From assembly GCA_964035015.1 (NCBI GenBank), contig OZ036008.1, positions 9,728,692 to 9,792,691 on the forward strand: a stretch of DNA of 64,000 nucleotides, in the 5' to 3' direction. Source of the stretch: Corallium rubrum. Taxonomy: Eukaryota; Cnidaria; Anthozoa; Scleralcyonacea; Coralliidae. Made by a program: the position numbers and the translations under genes. Position 1 is the stretch's first letter. Each line of letters starts with the position of its first letter. Below, piece by piece: positions 14,561 to 29,500 of this stretch. The notes under the pieces were generated by a model. The model ran no database searches, was not told the DNA's origin, and saw only the letters and a list, made by a program, of their open reading frames with translations.

Positions 14561-17500
14561 TTAAGCATGTCGTTCAAGTTCTTCCACAGACAAAACTTTG
14601 GCTCCACGACCGGGAGCAGCTGGCTGGGACTGGGACTGATTCAATACAGCATCGCTGAACCACTTGGAAAGACTGCTTTCTTTCGAAGAATCTAAATGCA
14701 ATAGAAATGAAAACCTTATGTGATGTCCAAGCAAAGCACAAAACAAAACAAAACAAAACAAAACAAAACAAAACAAAACAACAGTCAGTCAGTCAGTCAG
14801 TCAGTCAGTCAGTCAGTCAGTCAGTCAGTCAGTCAGTCAGTCAGTCAGTCAGTCAGTCAGTCAGTCAGTCAGTCAGTCAGTCAGTCAGTCAGTCAGTCAG
14901 TCAGTCAGTCAGTCAGTCAGTCAGTCAGTCAGTCAGTCAGGTTTTTGAACAAATTTCGAAGTGTTTGGATATCCTGATGATCCTCAGATATCAAACTACA
15001 GAAGTCACGGTTAACTGACTATTACATTTGATATTTGAAGCTAGTTTAATGACTTCTAGTACCCCAGTACTGCTAAAATGATTGTAGTGTTTGTATTGAA
15101 GTCAATCTTTTCTCATCTTTTGGTCGTTGACGTCGTACTGATCTAAGATCTAAGTGGCGTTGTATAAAGAACAAGGACGGCGTCGAGGTTACCCTTGGGT
15201 CTTAAATTATTCATTCTCTTTGTTTTGCAAAAAAAGAATTCTTTTGTTTAGAGGACATCGTCGTTGAGGTTGACGTCGTAGATCTTAAAGTCCCTTATTC
15301 AGTCGGTCGGTCAGTCAAGCACATACCTGAACGATGAACAACATGATGACGATGCTGAAGAGCAGGGGGTAAGTTAGGACGAAGAGGTGGTTGTTGGAAC
15401 ATCCGAGGACTAACTTGTGGGATGAGTCCATGCAAAGCAGCAGCCGAAGCCGACGCCCGCTGTTGATTGAGCATGAGGGCAGCGGCAGCAGCTTGTGCGG
15501 GTGACATCAATGGTGGACGATTAACAGCAGCGGTTGCCACAGCAACTGCAGCAGCACGCGCCATCTGGTATTGCTGATTACGAAGAGCCAATGCTAATGC
15601 TGTCGGATGAACGTTCATGGTTCGACCAAGGTTGCCAACCGCGTTCACATTGTAAGGACTGGGTACAAGACCTGGCTGAACAGGACGTCTCATCATAGCA
15701 GGGCTTACCGAAACTTGGCCACGGAATGGGAGGGGTCCCTGTGGAAAACGACGCATGTTAGTCCCGGATATATTATGCCGCGTTGATTGGTCCATCGGTC
15801 TTTTAAACGTATCTTGAAAACTAGGAGCACGAACTCTTGCTCGTGAACTGTCGTTCATTCCAGCTTCCTTCGGTAACGGTCGGATCCCGAAGTCGCTTGG
15901 CCCATTCGATGCTGACGTGGCTGTTGGTTGCTTCACTAGAGGAGACTGGGGCAGAGGAAGACTGCGTGGCGTGAGTAACCGCTGCTTAGTAGTCATCGGA
16001 GACATATTAGTCGAATGATTTGGAGTGTTTTGAATGAAAGGTGATTGTGGCAGCGGTAGGCTCTGTGGGCTCATACTAGTAGGTGATCCAGGTAACGGGA
16101 GCCGGTGAGGGGTCAAAAGTTCCGGTTGAGCTCTCGGTTCATTTCTTGATTCCCTGGTACTCTTTGGCGACGAGAACTCGCTTGGAGACATAAGGTTAGC
16201 GCGACCATTGCTTGTGAAAGACTGAGACGAGTGTGATGTTGATGTTTTTAAAGAACTCATAGATTGGGGTACATCGAATAACGGCTGACGTTGCGGGGAA
16301 ACTGGGTCAGGGTGTAAGCTTTTACTTGGCGCGTCCTTCGACTCCTTTTTCTTTTCTTTAACCTCCGTTGGTTTCTGTTCAAACAACGAGAAAATACTAA
16401 TATATAAGAAATAACATGCACAGGAGCGTAAAAACCGCACGAAGGGTTACTGTAGAAAATACCATCTAAACACCAATTTAATTTTGTTTTACAAACCCGC
16501 CAAACTTGATATTTTCAAAATCGGGGGAAAAAAATACAGTATCAACTTCGCCTTGTTTGAACTTAATACGGTTTGAGTAATTTTGAAGCGATGGACGAGC
16601 AACTTATACAGTGCGTCTGATTGGCTGTTTATAACAGCCGGGGTTTTGACCAATAAGAATGCATGTTTATAACTATTTAATATCTGACACAGTTTGTCAT
16701 CGAGTGTTCTGTTTTCACCATATTTCACAATGTTATTCTTTTGTTTTTTCCGATCCCCGATCTTAAGTTTTTGACCAGAAAGTTCGTAAAACAACAAATT
16801 AAATTGGTGTGGCCTAAACAAAACAAATTCTAACATAAGATCGTCAAGTACAGTACAATGCGAAGGTGAAAACACGGTGGTGAAATACTGTAACGTTCAT
16901 CGTCATTTAGGGAGGCACGAGTGGCACAGTTGTTAGCCTACTGTCTCTCACCACTCAAGTTAAATTGTATATGAAATGAAAATTAAGTTTGTTTAATTTG
17001 GAAGAACTCTTGATATTGTAAAGTAACATCTTCTACAGTTTTTCCATATCTTACTTCATTCTTGAGATCTTACCATTTGTTTGATATGTAAATGATCACA
17101 CTGGCATACGTCACATTGTATAATGAATTACTGAGAAATCGTACATATCATTGATATTAATCTGTTAAGTCGCTTGAATTTGTGTTTGTTTAAAGTCATG
17201 AGACAAATACACCTACATGCCCAGTTTTGTGTGACTTTGTTCGATAACTTCAACAATATTCCTAATTTTCCAACAACTCATTATACAATGCGACGTATGC
17301 ACTGTGCTCATTTACTTATCAAACAAATAGTAATATTAATATCTCAAGAACGAAGTAAGATATGGAAAAACTGTAGAAGATGTTGCTTTACAATATCAAG
17401 AGTTCTTCCAAATTAGACAAACTTAATTTTCATTTCATATACAATTTAAGCCCGGTCGAATGAGGTTACTTTAGTACTCGAATAGGTGAGTCCCAGGCCT

Positions 17501-20500
17501 CGAATTTAGCGGCGGCCACTGGCCGTCGATGCCTTGCTTGTTGGCCGCTATGCCCAAAAGGATTGCAGGCTCTGGTAACGAGATCCAATGCGAGATTGTC
17601 GAATTTCACCGATTATTGTTAGAATATTCAACAGAAAGACTGACAGAGCAGGTGAATTTAAATACTGCAGATATTTCAGCAGAGTTTTAGGTTTTATTGT
17701 CAATTTTACTAATCATACAGTATTACAAAGCTTAAGTACTGTGGTTGAGGGCAGGCCACTACTGGCGCGGCCTGTACTTCAAGTAACCTTGAATATTCTG
17801 TACGACAGAAGGATCGCAGGCTTCGAAAACGGTATTTGACCATACATGTACTTTTTAAATCTTGCTGTATCAGTGTACATGGTAAGGCGCTTCAAATAGC
17901 AACTGAATGAAAGATTCAAACTGGCCTTGATGTCCTGTATACTGGCTGGCCTTGATGCCCTGAAAAACATTGTAACATTCAAGGCCAAACTGGTCTTGCC
18001 TTTTCTTTTCCCAAATTCGAGGCCTGGGTGACGACCTTAGCTTCATGTGAGTACAGTTGTTGGTTCCCTCCTGTGCCCCGATGGTTCTCCAGTTTCCCTC
18101 CCTCTGCAAAATCAACACTTAGTGTGTCCCCGATTAGTAGACCCCGTGGATTGGCTAGAAGATTAGACACACTAATAAAGTTACAGACAGACAGACATTC
18201 AAACTGCGACGTACATGTGAGTGACTGGTCGAGGATTGCGCAAGAATGCCGATTTGCGACGCAGAAAAAATAGAAAAGGTTTAATACTCTGGCCAAGCAC
18301 AGAGTAACCCGAGTAATAAAACCGAAATATAGCAAGGTTAGATGTACTGCCAAAACAGAGAACGTAGGAGTCTAACGTTTCGAGCGAAGGCCCTTCGTCA
18401 GAGTTTCACGTTTCTCTCGGACGAAGGGCCTTCGCTCGAAACGTTAGACTCCGACGTTCTCTGTTTCGGCAGTACATCTAACCTTACTATATTTCGATTG
18501 TTGTTTCTACACTGCCTACGCAGCACGCTACTTTTATTACACTATTTCGAGTAATAAAACATTGAGCATCAAGTGACTTACGTGATCATGCTTGTCTGAA
18601 TGAATTTTACGTAAAACTGAGGTGGGTACAAACGCCTGCGAAATGACTGGGTAGCCCTTGAAGAAATGAACAGAATAAGAACATGAATGAATACAATGAA
18701 TTCAATCATAAGTCAAGTGAGCTGTGAGCATGAAAGTAAGAAAAGAAATGTATTAATAACATAGATGTAATATAACGCCGTTTCTGATTGGCTACCGTGC
18801 GTGCGCCATAACTCGATGGAGCATGGCAAATTCAAACGTAATGAGAAACTCGTTTTTAATCAGCGAAATAAATATTGTTTTCCGTTGTTTTGTGTCTGAT
18901 TCTCTGTTATAAAAGAAATGGTTCATGGTTTGGCATGCTCCATTGAGTTTTAGTATACACCCAACCATCGTCTATTACAAATCCTGCATTCTGATTGGCT
19001 ACTCAACCCAACCGTTGTCTATTCGTGATGGACAACGTTTGAGAAAAATGAAAACAAACGTGAGAAAATATGGCAGTAAATTCTCGTTTTGCAGACGTTT
19101 CGGAGGAATTTTTTGAGAGTTTGATGGAAAATTCTATCCCTGAGAAAACGCCACAAAATATGGCATGAAGATTTTTAATGGTAAGGAACGAAATGCAATT
19201 AAACCGTATTTTATTAATTAAATCTGCTTTTACTTGCCGCTCACGAGTGGTTAAATAACACAACATTTTCGTCAGTTTGCATAGAAAAACTGTATTTTTT
19301 AGAGTAGGTACAGGGTGTATACTAAAACAATTAGACAACTCGTCCTCGTTGTCTATGCGCGAACAGTCAACTCAGGCTTCGCCTTCGTTGACTATTCGCT
19401 CATAGACAACTCGGACTCGTTGTCTAATTGTTAAATGGATGCACTTGGGAAGTTGGAGAGCACTCCAAAATCTAGAGTTGTTCTCATAGACGGATTTTCA
19501 TATTTATTACTAGGGGGGTGCTAGAAATGTTAGGGGGGTGAGCTGGTGAGGAAACACAAGGCGTCACCAAACGTTGTGCTGCAGCCGCTGGTGGGAGGCT
19601 AGAAAGCAAAACACCCCCGGAAAAACTAAGCTTTTTGAAGTTGTCAAGTCAATGAATTTGGCAGGTCCTTTGAGAGAGTTAAATGACCCTGTAAACCCGA
19701 AATTGGGTTCTATCAAATTACTGTGTTGTTTGAATCCGTGTTGGGGGGGGGGGGGGGGGTGTGCGAAAACAAATATTTTGGGGGATAGCACCCCCCCCCC
19801 CCCTGCACCACCACCCCCCAGAAAATCCTGGCTACGCCTCGACCAACTCTTACGCTTTTTTCGTGCTCTCCAAACTTTCTGCGTGCATCCATAACTCGAT
19901 GGAGCAGGTCAAACCATGAACCATTTCTTAAATAGTAATGGGAGGGATAACTTACTGCATTTGTGGACTTTGCTCCAGAATTGTGCATGGAGCCACCAAC
20001 CGATGAAATATCGCCCATGTCAGCTTCAGTTTTTGTAGTATATCTAGAATATGAAACAACATATACATACATAAATGTTCCTACAAACGGTGTTGTCACG
20101 GAGGCGAACTGAACCGTTTATGAATCAGCTCAATTACAGTCATTTGCAACTCACTTCTCACCCAAACGTTTGGAAGTTCGTTCCGAAGTTCACAAGTTCA
20201 TTGGGAAGTTCAAAGTTCGTTTTGAACTATGCATTTGATTGGCTGAACCAAGCAACCAATCAAACGCAGAGTTCAAAACAAACTACAAACTTCCGAACAG
20301 ATTTGGGTGAAAAGTGAGAATCCAAATGACTCAGCTTTTGACTGCTAAATTTACACTATGGCGCTCTTACGTTCAGGCTTATTTCTTGGCTTATATACAT
20401 GTAAGACTCACCTTGGTGCATTTTGGTTCCTGTTTCCTCCTGGTTTCGCACCAATATTGGTCGCTGATCCAGTGAATTCAAAGAGATCTGAACCTCGGGT

Positions 20501-23500
20501 AGTGTTAATGTTAAACACGGGTGGGGCACCGTATAGCTCCTCTGGAGTCATTGGTCTAGTTATGTTAGCTGCTGAAAACATGCCGGCCACGGGCGAAGCT
20601 AAAAAGATGGACGTTAGAAATATATGGTCAACATACATATGGAGAAGTATAGAAATCTATATTTTCTATTCAATATCCCATTTAATGTAACACAGCACCA
20701 CCATCACGACCACCACCATCACGGCCACCACCATCACGACCACCACCATCACGACCACCACCATCATGACTACCACCACCATTACAACCACGCCCACCAC
20801 CATTATCACCATCATTACTACCAGCATTACAACAACGCCGACCACTATTACCATGGACACCACCCATCATTACCCACCATCATTACAACAATCACCACCA
20901 CCATCACAACAACGCCCACCACTATTACCGTGACCACCACCATTACCATCACCATCATCATTACAACTACCACCACCATCATTACAACAACGCCCACCAT
21001 CATTACAACCATGCCCACTAACATTACCATGACCACCACCATCACCACCACCATTACCATAACCACCACCATCACTACCACCATCACCAGCACCATTACT
21101 AACATCATCACCAGCACCATCACTACCATCATCACCAGCACCATCACTACCACCATCACCAGCACCATCACTTACCACCATCACCATCACTACCACCATC
21201 ACCATCACTACCACCATCACCACCAGCATCACCACCACCATCACCACCACCATCACTACCACCATCACCACCATCACCATCACTACCACCATCACCATCA
21301 CTACCACCATCACCACCACCATCACTACCACCATCACCACTACCATCACCATCACTACCACCATCACCACCACCATTACCATAACCACCACCATCACTAC
21401 CACCATCACCACCATCACTACCATCACCACCACCATCATTTCAACCATCACCACCACCATTACCACAACCAACGCTATCAATAGCATCACCATTGTAATC
21501 ATCATATCACAATCATCACCATCACACCACCACTATCATCAATGATAATAGCAACAACACCAATAATAAGAGATGTACAGTCTGCCAAACACCACTTACC
21601 ACTGCGGAAAGCATCAAATGATGACATCAACGGTGGATGCGTGACAGGCACGTGAACGTTACTGGCTAAGCCAACGGGAGACCGGGCACGTCTGATGGCC
21701 TCTTGCAAGAGTTGTAAAGGTGAAGGTGAACGACTGCGAGGACTAACACTTCTGCTCTTCTCTTCCGATGAAGGAGGTCTGGGGAGGAGGTGCGGTGGAA
21801 TATCAGGAATCTGGAAGAGAGAAAACAAATTTAATGCCTGAAGAGCGTGAACTTCTAAGAGTCTAAAATATAAAAATAAAAATTAGTTTGTGAAAAAATA
21901 ATTATTTATTTGTTTCTTTTTTTGGTTTATTTGTTTGTTTTTTGGTTTATTTGTTCATTTATTTTGTTTGTTTGTTTGTTTGTTTGTTTGTTTGTTTGTT
22001 TGTTTGTTTGTTTGTTTGTTTGTTTGTTTGTTTGTTTGTTTGTTTGTTTGTTTGTTTGTTTGTTTGTTTGTTTGTTTGTTTGTTTGTTTGTTTGTTTGTT
22101 TGTTTATTTAAAATTTTTACACAATCCTATACAATCTACAAGCCCGTTATAAAGACGAACAGTTGATGCATTCGCCGAATTCTGACGCAGGATCAAATTC
22201 CTCAATTCGACGTGCGACGTCTAAAACAAATTTCAATCAAATTCGTCTAAGACGAACTATTCGTCTCAATAAGACGTATTCTAGGCTTTCTGTTTGTATC
22301 GTTTAAGATGTCATACGCACGACGAATTTAAGAATTCGACCCATCTCTATTCTACTCCACTCCACTCCACTCCACTCCACTCCACTCCAATCTACTCAAC
22401 TCCACTATACTCCACTCCACTCCACTCCACTCTCCTCTCCACTCTCCTCTCCTCTCCACTCTCCTCTCCACTCTCCACTCCACTCTCCACTCTCCTCTAC
22501 TCTACTCTACACTCTACTCTACCCAGCTCAAATGCGTCAACTGTTCGTTGTTTAAAATCAGACACACACGCTTACTGTTGGGGTGGGTTTCGCAGGAAGA
22601 TTTCCAGATGCTTTCATTGTTTCAACGAATTTCATAAATGCCTGAGTACTCTCTCCCTGTTCCTCTTCAATGTCATGTTTCTGTTCTTCTGGTTCATCAC
22701 ATGATTTTCTTTCTTCGCCTTCAAGATCTTCCAAGTTCACGGCACCCTTGACGGTCTTGTGTGGAATAACTGAGTCTAATAATGGTTGAACATCGATCTC
22801 GGACTCCTGAAGGAGATCAAGCAAGGCGTCGTCTCGACAAGATTCTGTGGCTGGTACGATAGGTGTGAACATGAAGTCTGGATCTGGGGTTGGAGTGCGC
22901 GCTGGAGAACTCAAAGTTAAACCTAGGTGAACAACAAGAGACACTTTATAATACCTGACCTAACACGATACATGATCTTACATTGCGTCACATTACATTA
23001 CAATACATTACATTACATTACATTACATTGCATTACATTGCATTACATCACATCACATCACCATATCACATTACATGAATTGAATTGAATTGAATTACCT
23101 TACCTTACGCTATATTGCATTACCTTACCTTACCTTACCTTACCTTACCTTACCTTACCTTACCTTACCTTACCTTACCTTACCTTACCTTACCTTACCT
23201 ACTTACCTTACCTTACCTTACCTTACCTTACATTTGATTACGTTACGTTACGTTACATTACCTTGTATCATTGCCATCTTTTTACCTTGCTCTATCCAAA
23301 ACACATGCCTACGCAACACTCTATTTTTTACACTCTCCAATACATAAACCGTAATTCTGAATGCAATTTGTGTAACAGTGGCTTGAAGAGGCTTTAACGA
23401 TACAATACTAATACCGTTACATCTTACCAGCAATTTCTGCTAGCTCGTCTGCAATGGAGGAACGTCGACTGTTATTTTGACTATTGTTATGACTAGCATT

Positions 23501-26500
23501 GAGACTACCACTGCGACTTCGTCTTTCATTGTGAAACCACTGCGAGAAACGACTGGTGATCTGATTTTCAAACTATAGAAAGAAAATAAAAAAGTTTACA
23601 CAGTACAGTACATACAGTATAGGAAATAACAACGTTCAAGAATAATTATGTGGCACGGATTACTTCCGGTAAAATCACGCGCTGTGATTGGTTGCTGACG
23701 TGGCGAGATTTCTCCGTAATACCCGGGGGAATTATGAAAATTGTTAAAGCCCTACGATTGGAAACAAACAAAAAATCCTAATAAGGAACTTTTATTGCCG
23801 AAAAACGACGAAAATAAATGAAATAGACGACGATGAACATCACAAAAATAAATTCTAGTATCCAGACGAGAAAGAAACAGAAGAAAATAACGCTAGTTCG
23901 GTGTTTTGACGAAGTTAAAGGAAGCGAAGACCAAGAAATACAATATTGATTTTGAAATAAAAAGTGCCATATAATAAACTACTTAATAACCTCGACCGTA
24001 CGGTCTTTACAGTAAAATATTAAACCTCGGTCTTGAGCGTATTAACCTCGCTATCGCTCGGTCAATACAGCAAGACCTCAGTTTAATATTTTACTGTAAA
24101 GACCTCATGCACTCTTGGTTATTAAGTAGTTAGTAACTCATCTAATAACTGGTAATCAAAATATAGTAAGGTTATTTTATAAGTAATATTGGGCATTTCA
24201 CTCGATTACATAGCATGTTCTAAGGATTTTGGGTGAAGGAAAATTCGAGTGTAGAATATATACATTTTAAGACCAAACCGGGACCAGTTGCGAAAAATGC
24301 AACTACACGGGCCTTCCGGCAGGAATTGAACCCACGACCTTCGATTCTAGTGCAATGCTCTGACCACTGAGCCACGGAGGGCGTTGCCGAGAGCTTGATC
24401 GCGAGTTCTGTATATATAATAAGGTGGTAATGCCAGGAAAGAATTGGGTATATTATAAGTGATATTGGGTATTTCACTCGATTACATAGAAGACTTCTAC
24501 GTTACCATATTTCGATTGTTGTTTCTACACTGCCTACGCAGCACGCCACTCTTATTACACTATTTGGATAATACCTGGTAACGCTTGTCTGCATGTTACC
24601 AACAGCTGTGTCACTTACCATTCCCGAAATAGGCAAAACATTTTCAGCCATATCAAAAAACTCGTTAATGTCAAACTTTTTACTTTCATCAAACATTTCG
24701 TCAGCACTTGGACGTCTCTGACTAGACTTTCCTGAAGACAAACCACAAAAAAAACAAAACTACTTTAACCCAATCATGCCTGAGGCCTTTATTGTTTTAC
24801 TCTGTCTAATGCAAGATGATTTTACTCGTCAAAGGAACAACCCTCGGACTTCGTGGTACCTTCTTCATTATCTTTCCTGCGTTTCTTCCTTTTATTATCT
24901 GCAAAAAAGGTTAATAAATAATTTCATTTTAAGAAATTGCAGCTTGATGTTAGTAATAATTGTCAGTTGTTTGGTGTACAAGCTGTGTTAGTTAGTAATA
25001 CTCAGAAAACTCTGAGCTCTAAGCGGGACTCGAACCCACAACCTTCTGAATGCTAGCCAGACGCTCTAACCATTGAGCCACTAGAACTCAGATAGCTTAA
25101 CACAGCTTGTACAGCAAACAACTGACAATTATTACTAACATCAAGCTGCAATTTCTGAAACTAACTAACAGTGTTTAACTGGAAACTTACTGTTACAACG
25201 CGACTTGCAGACCAACAAGTACTTGTAACCGAGCGGTCAAGACTCGTTCCTGGAGAACTGGGCACAGTCTAAGGTATAAGTACCTTAATTAACCTTGCTC
25301 CGCTATCTGAGTTCTAGTGGCTCAATGGTTAGAGCGTCTGGCTAGCATTCAGAAGGTTGTGGGTTCGAGTCCCGCTTAGAGCTCAGAGTTTTCTGAGTAT
25401 TACTAACTAACACAGCTTGTACAGCAAACAACTGACAATTATTAAATAATTTCATGTTCATCAGTTCATGTACTGTGATACAGTATATAGGCATGTGAGA
25501 TGTTGTTCAACTTTCTCATATTCAAACACTACCACTGAGGAGCACATGTGACTATGAATTTATAACCTTAGCTTTTTGTTGTCCGAGCCTGAGTGGCTCA
25601 ATGGTTAAAGCGTCTAACCACCCACCCCCTCCTGAGAGAATGTAAATTTCCACTGGTGGGCTGTGGTGGGGTTGCCATGGTTACCTCTGATCATGGGGGT
25701 GGCAGACTCCCCTCAGCTTGGCACCAATCTTCCAATTGGCAATTTCTTTTTAAAACCTTAGCTCTCTGTCTGACCCTCAGTAGCTCAATGGTTAGAGCAT
25801 CTAACCAGTTATTAGAAGGTTGCAAATTTGATCTCTGTCTTGGGCACAGAAATATCTCCCAAGTATTTGAGCTTGCCAGATGTCTACCAAATGTCTATTA
25901 TCTCAGTATTATACCTTTATCTCCTTCCTCAAATCCTCTCAGTTCTATTGTATCCAACTGACTGGATGGACCATGAGTAAACCATTCAGGTTGTGATTCA
26001 TAACTACCAGCCCTTCGACGATTTCTTCCTGTTGAAAGAAATAAGCAAACCACTTGGACATAAGATTTACAGTATTAATACCAATACTATAGAGACATTT
26101 ACTTTAGATTAACTCATTCCTGTCTGCATTGGCCCAAAATGGTCCCTTTATTGTCTTACTCTATCTGACACCAGATGATTTTACTCCTTTTTTACACCCC
26201 CCTTGTGGAAATCAGCGGGTAATACGCTGATTTATTTTTCCAAAAGTGACATTTTTGTTGCTGTGCTGGTTACATGCCATGCGGGTTATCACCCAGAAAA
26301 TACAGTAATGCCAGACAATTTTACTCAGCAAAGAGAGAACCCTCAGACATCCTAGGCAGCAATGCATGGGTTAACCTGACTCTGTAAGCTCACAATCTCA
26401 CTATAATTAAATTTCTCATTCTGCCAAACTTCCCCACATGTTTTTATAACTTTATGGAAAGACAGATAATGTTTTTGATTTCTTAAATATAGATCATAAT

Positions 26501-29500
26501 TATCATGCTTTTGTCATACCTGTATTTATCAAGAAATAAAAAGTAAACAAATTATCTTAACAAACCTGGGCCATCATTTTTTGTGTTTCTTTCAAATCTT
26601 CCATCACCACTGGGTGAAACCTATCAAAATAAATATATAGTTTTTAATTGAAAAAAATATTCATTACATTGTGTATGTAAATATACTTTTTGGTATTGTC
26701 CATCAATAGTTTTGAAACTAAATGGGGTGCCCCTTAGAAATATTGTTTTTGAATTTCCTACCCTCCCTCTTTGAGAACCACTCTTCTCTCTTGCATCCCA
26801 TCCTCTTCCCAGTCGTCCACTCATCTTGTTTCTTCCATCTCGTTCTTGTTTTTCACCATTCCATCCTTGTTTTCCACCTAGTGCTTTATCTGATGTTACT
26901 TGGCAACCACGAGCAAAACTTCGTCCCTGAGGACTGAGCACAATACCATCCAACCTCATTGGAAAAAAACATAATATATACTTGCTGACACTTGATATAC
27001 AACAAAATAAGTTTCATATAATTAAAAGTTATAAAATTATTACTTTGAAATTACCGTATTTTCTGGGTGATAACCCACGGGTGATCTCTTAATTTTGCTA
27101 GGAAACATAATTAGTGCGGTAATAGGGTGGTGCGGGTAATCTGTTGAATTCTTAAGACGACGCCATCACGAAGACCAGAGACAAAGGATTCTACTTTCAT
27201 CTTTCAACTACTGGTACTGTACTTTTTTAAATTTTGTGGTCCCAAACCAAGGGAGCACCCTCGCCAGAGTGACCTGTATTTCTTCTTCTTTGTTCGGCAT
27301 TCCTGCGTTCCTTCATTTATATTCAGCCATTTTGAATAATGTGGTATATTCGGTTATGTCATTTTTGGAACACGCTTGGGTCTCCTTTGGCCCCATAGCC
27401 TGCAACTGGGATACGCTAATGATATATACCGCATTATTCAAAATGGCTGAATATAAATGAATGAAGGAACACTGAACAAAGAAGAAAACAAGTCTAGCAG
27501 CTGCGGGTTATCCGATGGTGCAGGTAATATGCTGATTTATTTTTCCAAAAGTGACATTTTTGTTGCTGTGCGGGTTATACGCCGTGCAGGTTATTGCCCA
27601 GAAAAATAGAAAATACGGCATTTAGTTTCAAAGAATTAAAATAAGTTTCATTACTAGCACCTAGTTGGAAAAACAGTGTGCTTTGTGAGCCAAATCACAG
27701 TTATTACTAGAAACAAACTGTTAGAGATGCTGGTACACCAGTTTCGGTGCCAAAACTAGGAGCCCAATTGCCCAAAAATCATAAGTCACCAAGCAGAATG
27801 CAGGAAATCGCATTAAAATCTCCAGTGGACCTTCAAATGGTGCTTTAATATGGTACCCAAATTATCTAAGGATATTGCACTGTTATGGGAAATATTTAAG
27901 ATACTTTTCATATACATATATAGTAATTAAATAGAACAGTGATAAAAAAAGCTAATCAACTTACAATAATTTCTTTTTTGAGTCAATTGGTGATGCACTG
28001 CGTTTTTCACTTTCTGCAGAATAATGCCACAATTCTGGATCCCAAATGCCATCCCTAAATAAAAAAGAAACTATTTAAATACATTTTCAACTTATTATAC
28101 AAGTTTATCAGTTTCAGCTCATTTTTCAGTGTGCAGTTCAAAAGTTTCTTGCTACTGTATGATGCAAATTACATTTGCAATTTAAAAGTTAATAAACAAA
28201 GTCCAATTCAAAGTTTGATTTGACATTCACCTTTTACGGAAAACCTACATTTTGACTAAACTTGCTTTTCTTTGGAAAATATGTGATTAATTATTTATAG
28301 GGCCACTGAGAGAAATTGTTGGGCCTGGGGCATATTATTGATTTGGGGCCTTGATGACATCACATGGGTTGATTTTTTTTGGGGGGGCTCTGATAACATC
28401 ACACATCATAGGGTTGTGTCTATGTGTTCTCAATTGCTCTCCTGGGTTGGCTAAAAATGAAGTTAGTGTTACTCAGATCATTACGCTTTCTGGGCCTCAT
28501 GTTTTCTTACATCAAAACCTCAAATCTCAAAAATTCTAGGGGGCCCTCCTCAAGTTGGGGCCCCTCTTCAACCATGCTGTGCAAACTCCGGTTTTTCAGC
28601 TCCGGCTCCAGCTCCGGCTCCAGCTGCTTTACAGCTCAAATATCCGGCTCCGGCTTTTTTGGTAAGTTGGTTCACAACTGGGGATAAAGTCCAACTGGAT
28701 ATTATTCGGCTCAACTTTGTCCCCAGGGTCTTTTCCCGGTGAAGCGTTAACTTGCTGTCTTGGGATCTGACTGGTATCACTGGTTCAGACTGGTGTTAAG
28801 GGGCCTGGTTGCCGTTCAACAGCTCCACTTGCACTCCCCATGCACTCACTCACAATATATCTGTCAGTGTTGTCAGCAGTGACCCTTTATGTGGTTTATG
28901 AGCTGCATTTCTTGTCATTCTGAATTTCCAGCCGGAGCTTGGGCTGACCAAAAAATGCCGGAAAAGAGCTCTGGCCTCCGGCACTCCAGCGCACAACACT
29001 ACTCTTCAAGTTGGGGGGCCCAGGGAAACTTGCCTCCCTAGCCACCCCCCCCCCATCCCCCCTCTCCCTCTGAGTGGCCCTGTTAACAATTTTTAATAAT
29101 TTTCAATTCAAATTCACAAAAAAATATTCATCAAAGAATGGTGCAAAGTTGAACTTCGAAGTAAACATTCAAACTGCTAAAGGAACTTCAAAATCAATTC
29201 TGGAATTTGGAAACTTTGAATTTCTGAAACTTGGCAACAAACTTGCAAACCATGCACTGGAAAGTGAGCTGAAACCGACAAAAATTACCTTTTAAATGTA
29301 AAAACTTACAGCAATATTAAACATGCCTGTACATACATTTTTTAAACAGTGGCATAACCACGGTCTTGGGTTTGGGTGGGCAAGAACCTCGGTCTCTTAG
29401 GGGGGTCCAGGGGCATGCTCCCCCACAAAATTTTGGATTTCTAGGGTCTCGGAAACACTATTTCCTGTATTTTGAGGTAAATATTTAAGAGTAATCTGAA

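Larger units (their letters stand above)
24925..25445. mobile_element. Foldback element carrying two tRNA-like units
   Basis: The arm containing AATAATTGTCAGTTGTTTG and ACAAGCTGTGTTAG (about 24950-24995) recurs inverted at about 25093-25145 and 25405-25443. The tRNA-like units lie head to head at 25014-25089 and 25309-25384. Located between EIF4ENIF1 exons 8 and 9. Confidence 0.75.

Noticed and set aside
16489..16875. 128-codon minus-strand frame
   Set aside because: No family recognised. It is bounded by imperfect inverted CACCAATTTAATTT/AAATTAAATTGGTGT words, so it is more likely mobile-element sequence upstream of EIF4ENIF1 exon 16.
20624..21505. 286-codon His/Tyr-rich protein and Val/Met-rich frames
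   Set aside because: Low-complexity (CACCAT)n repeat within an EIF4ENIF1 intron; no conserved domain.
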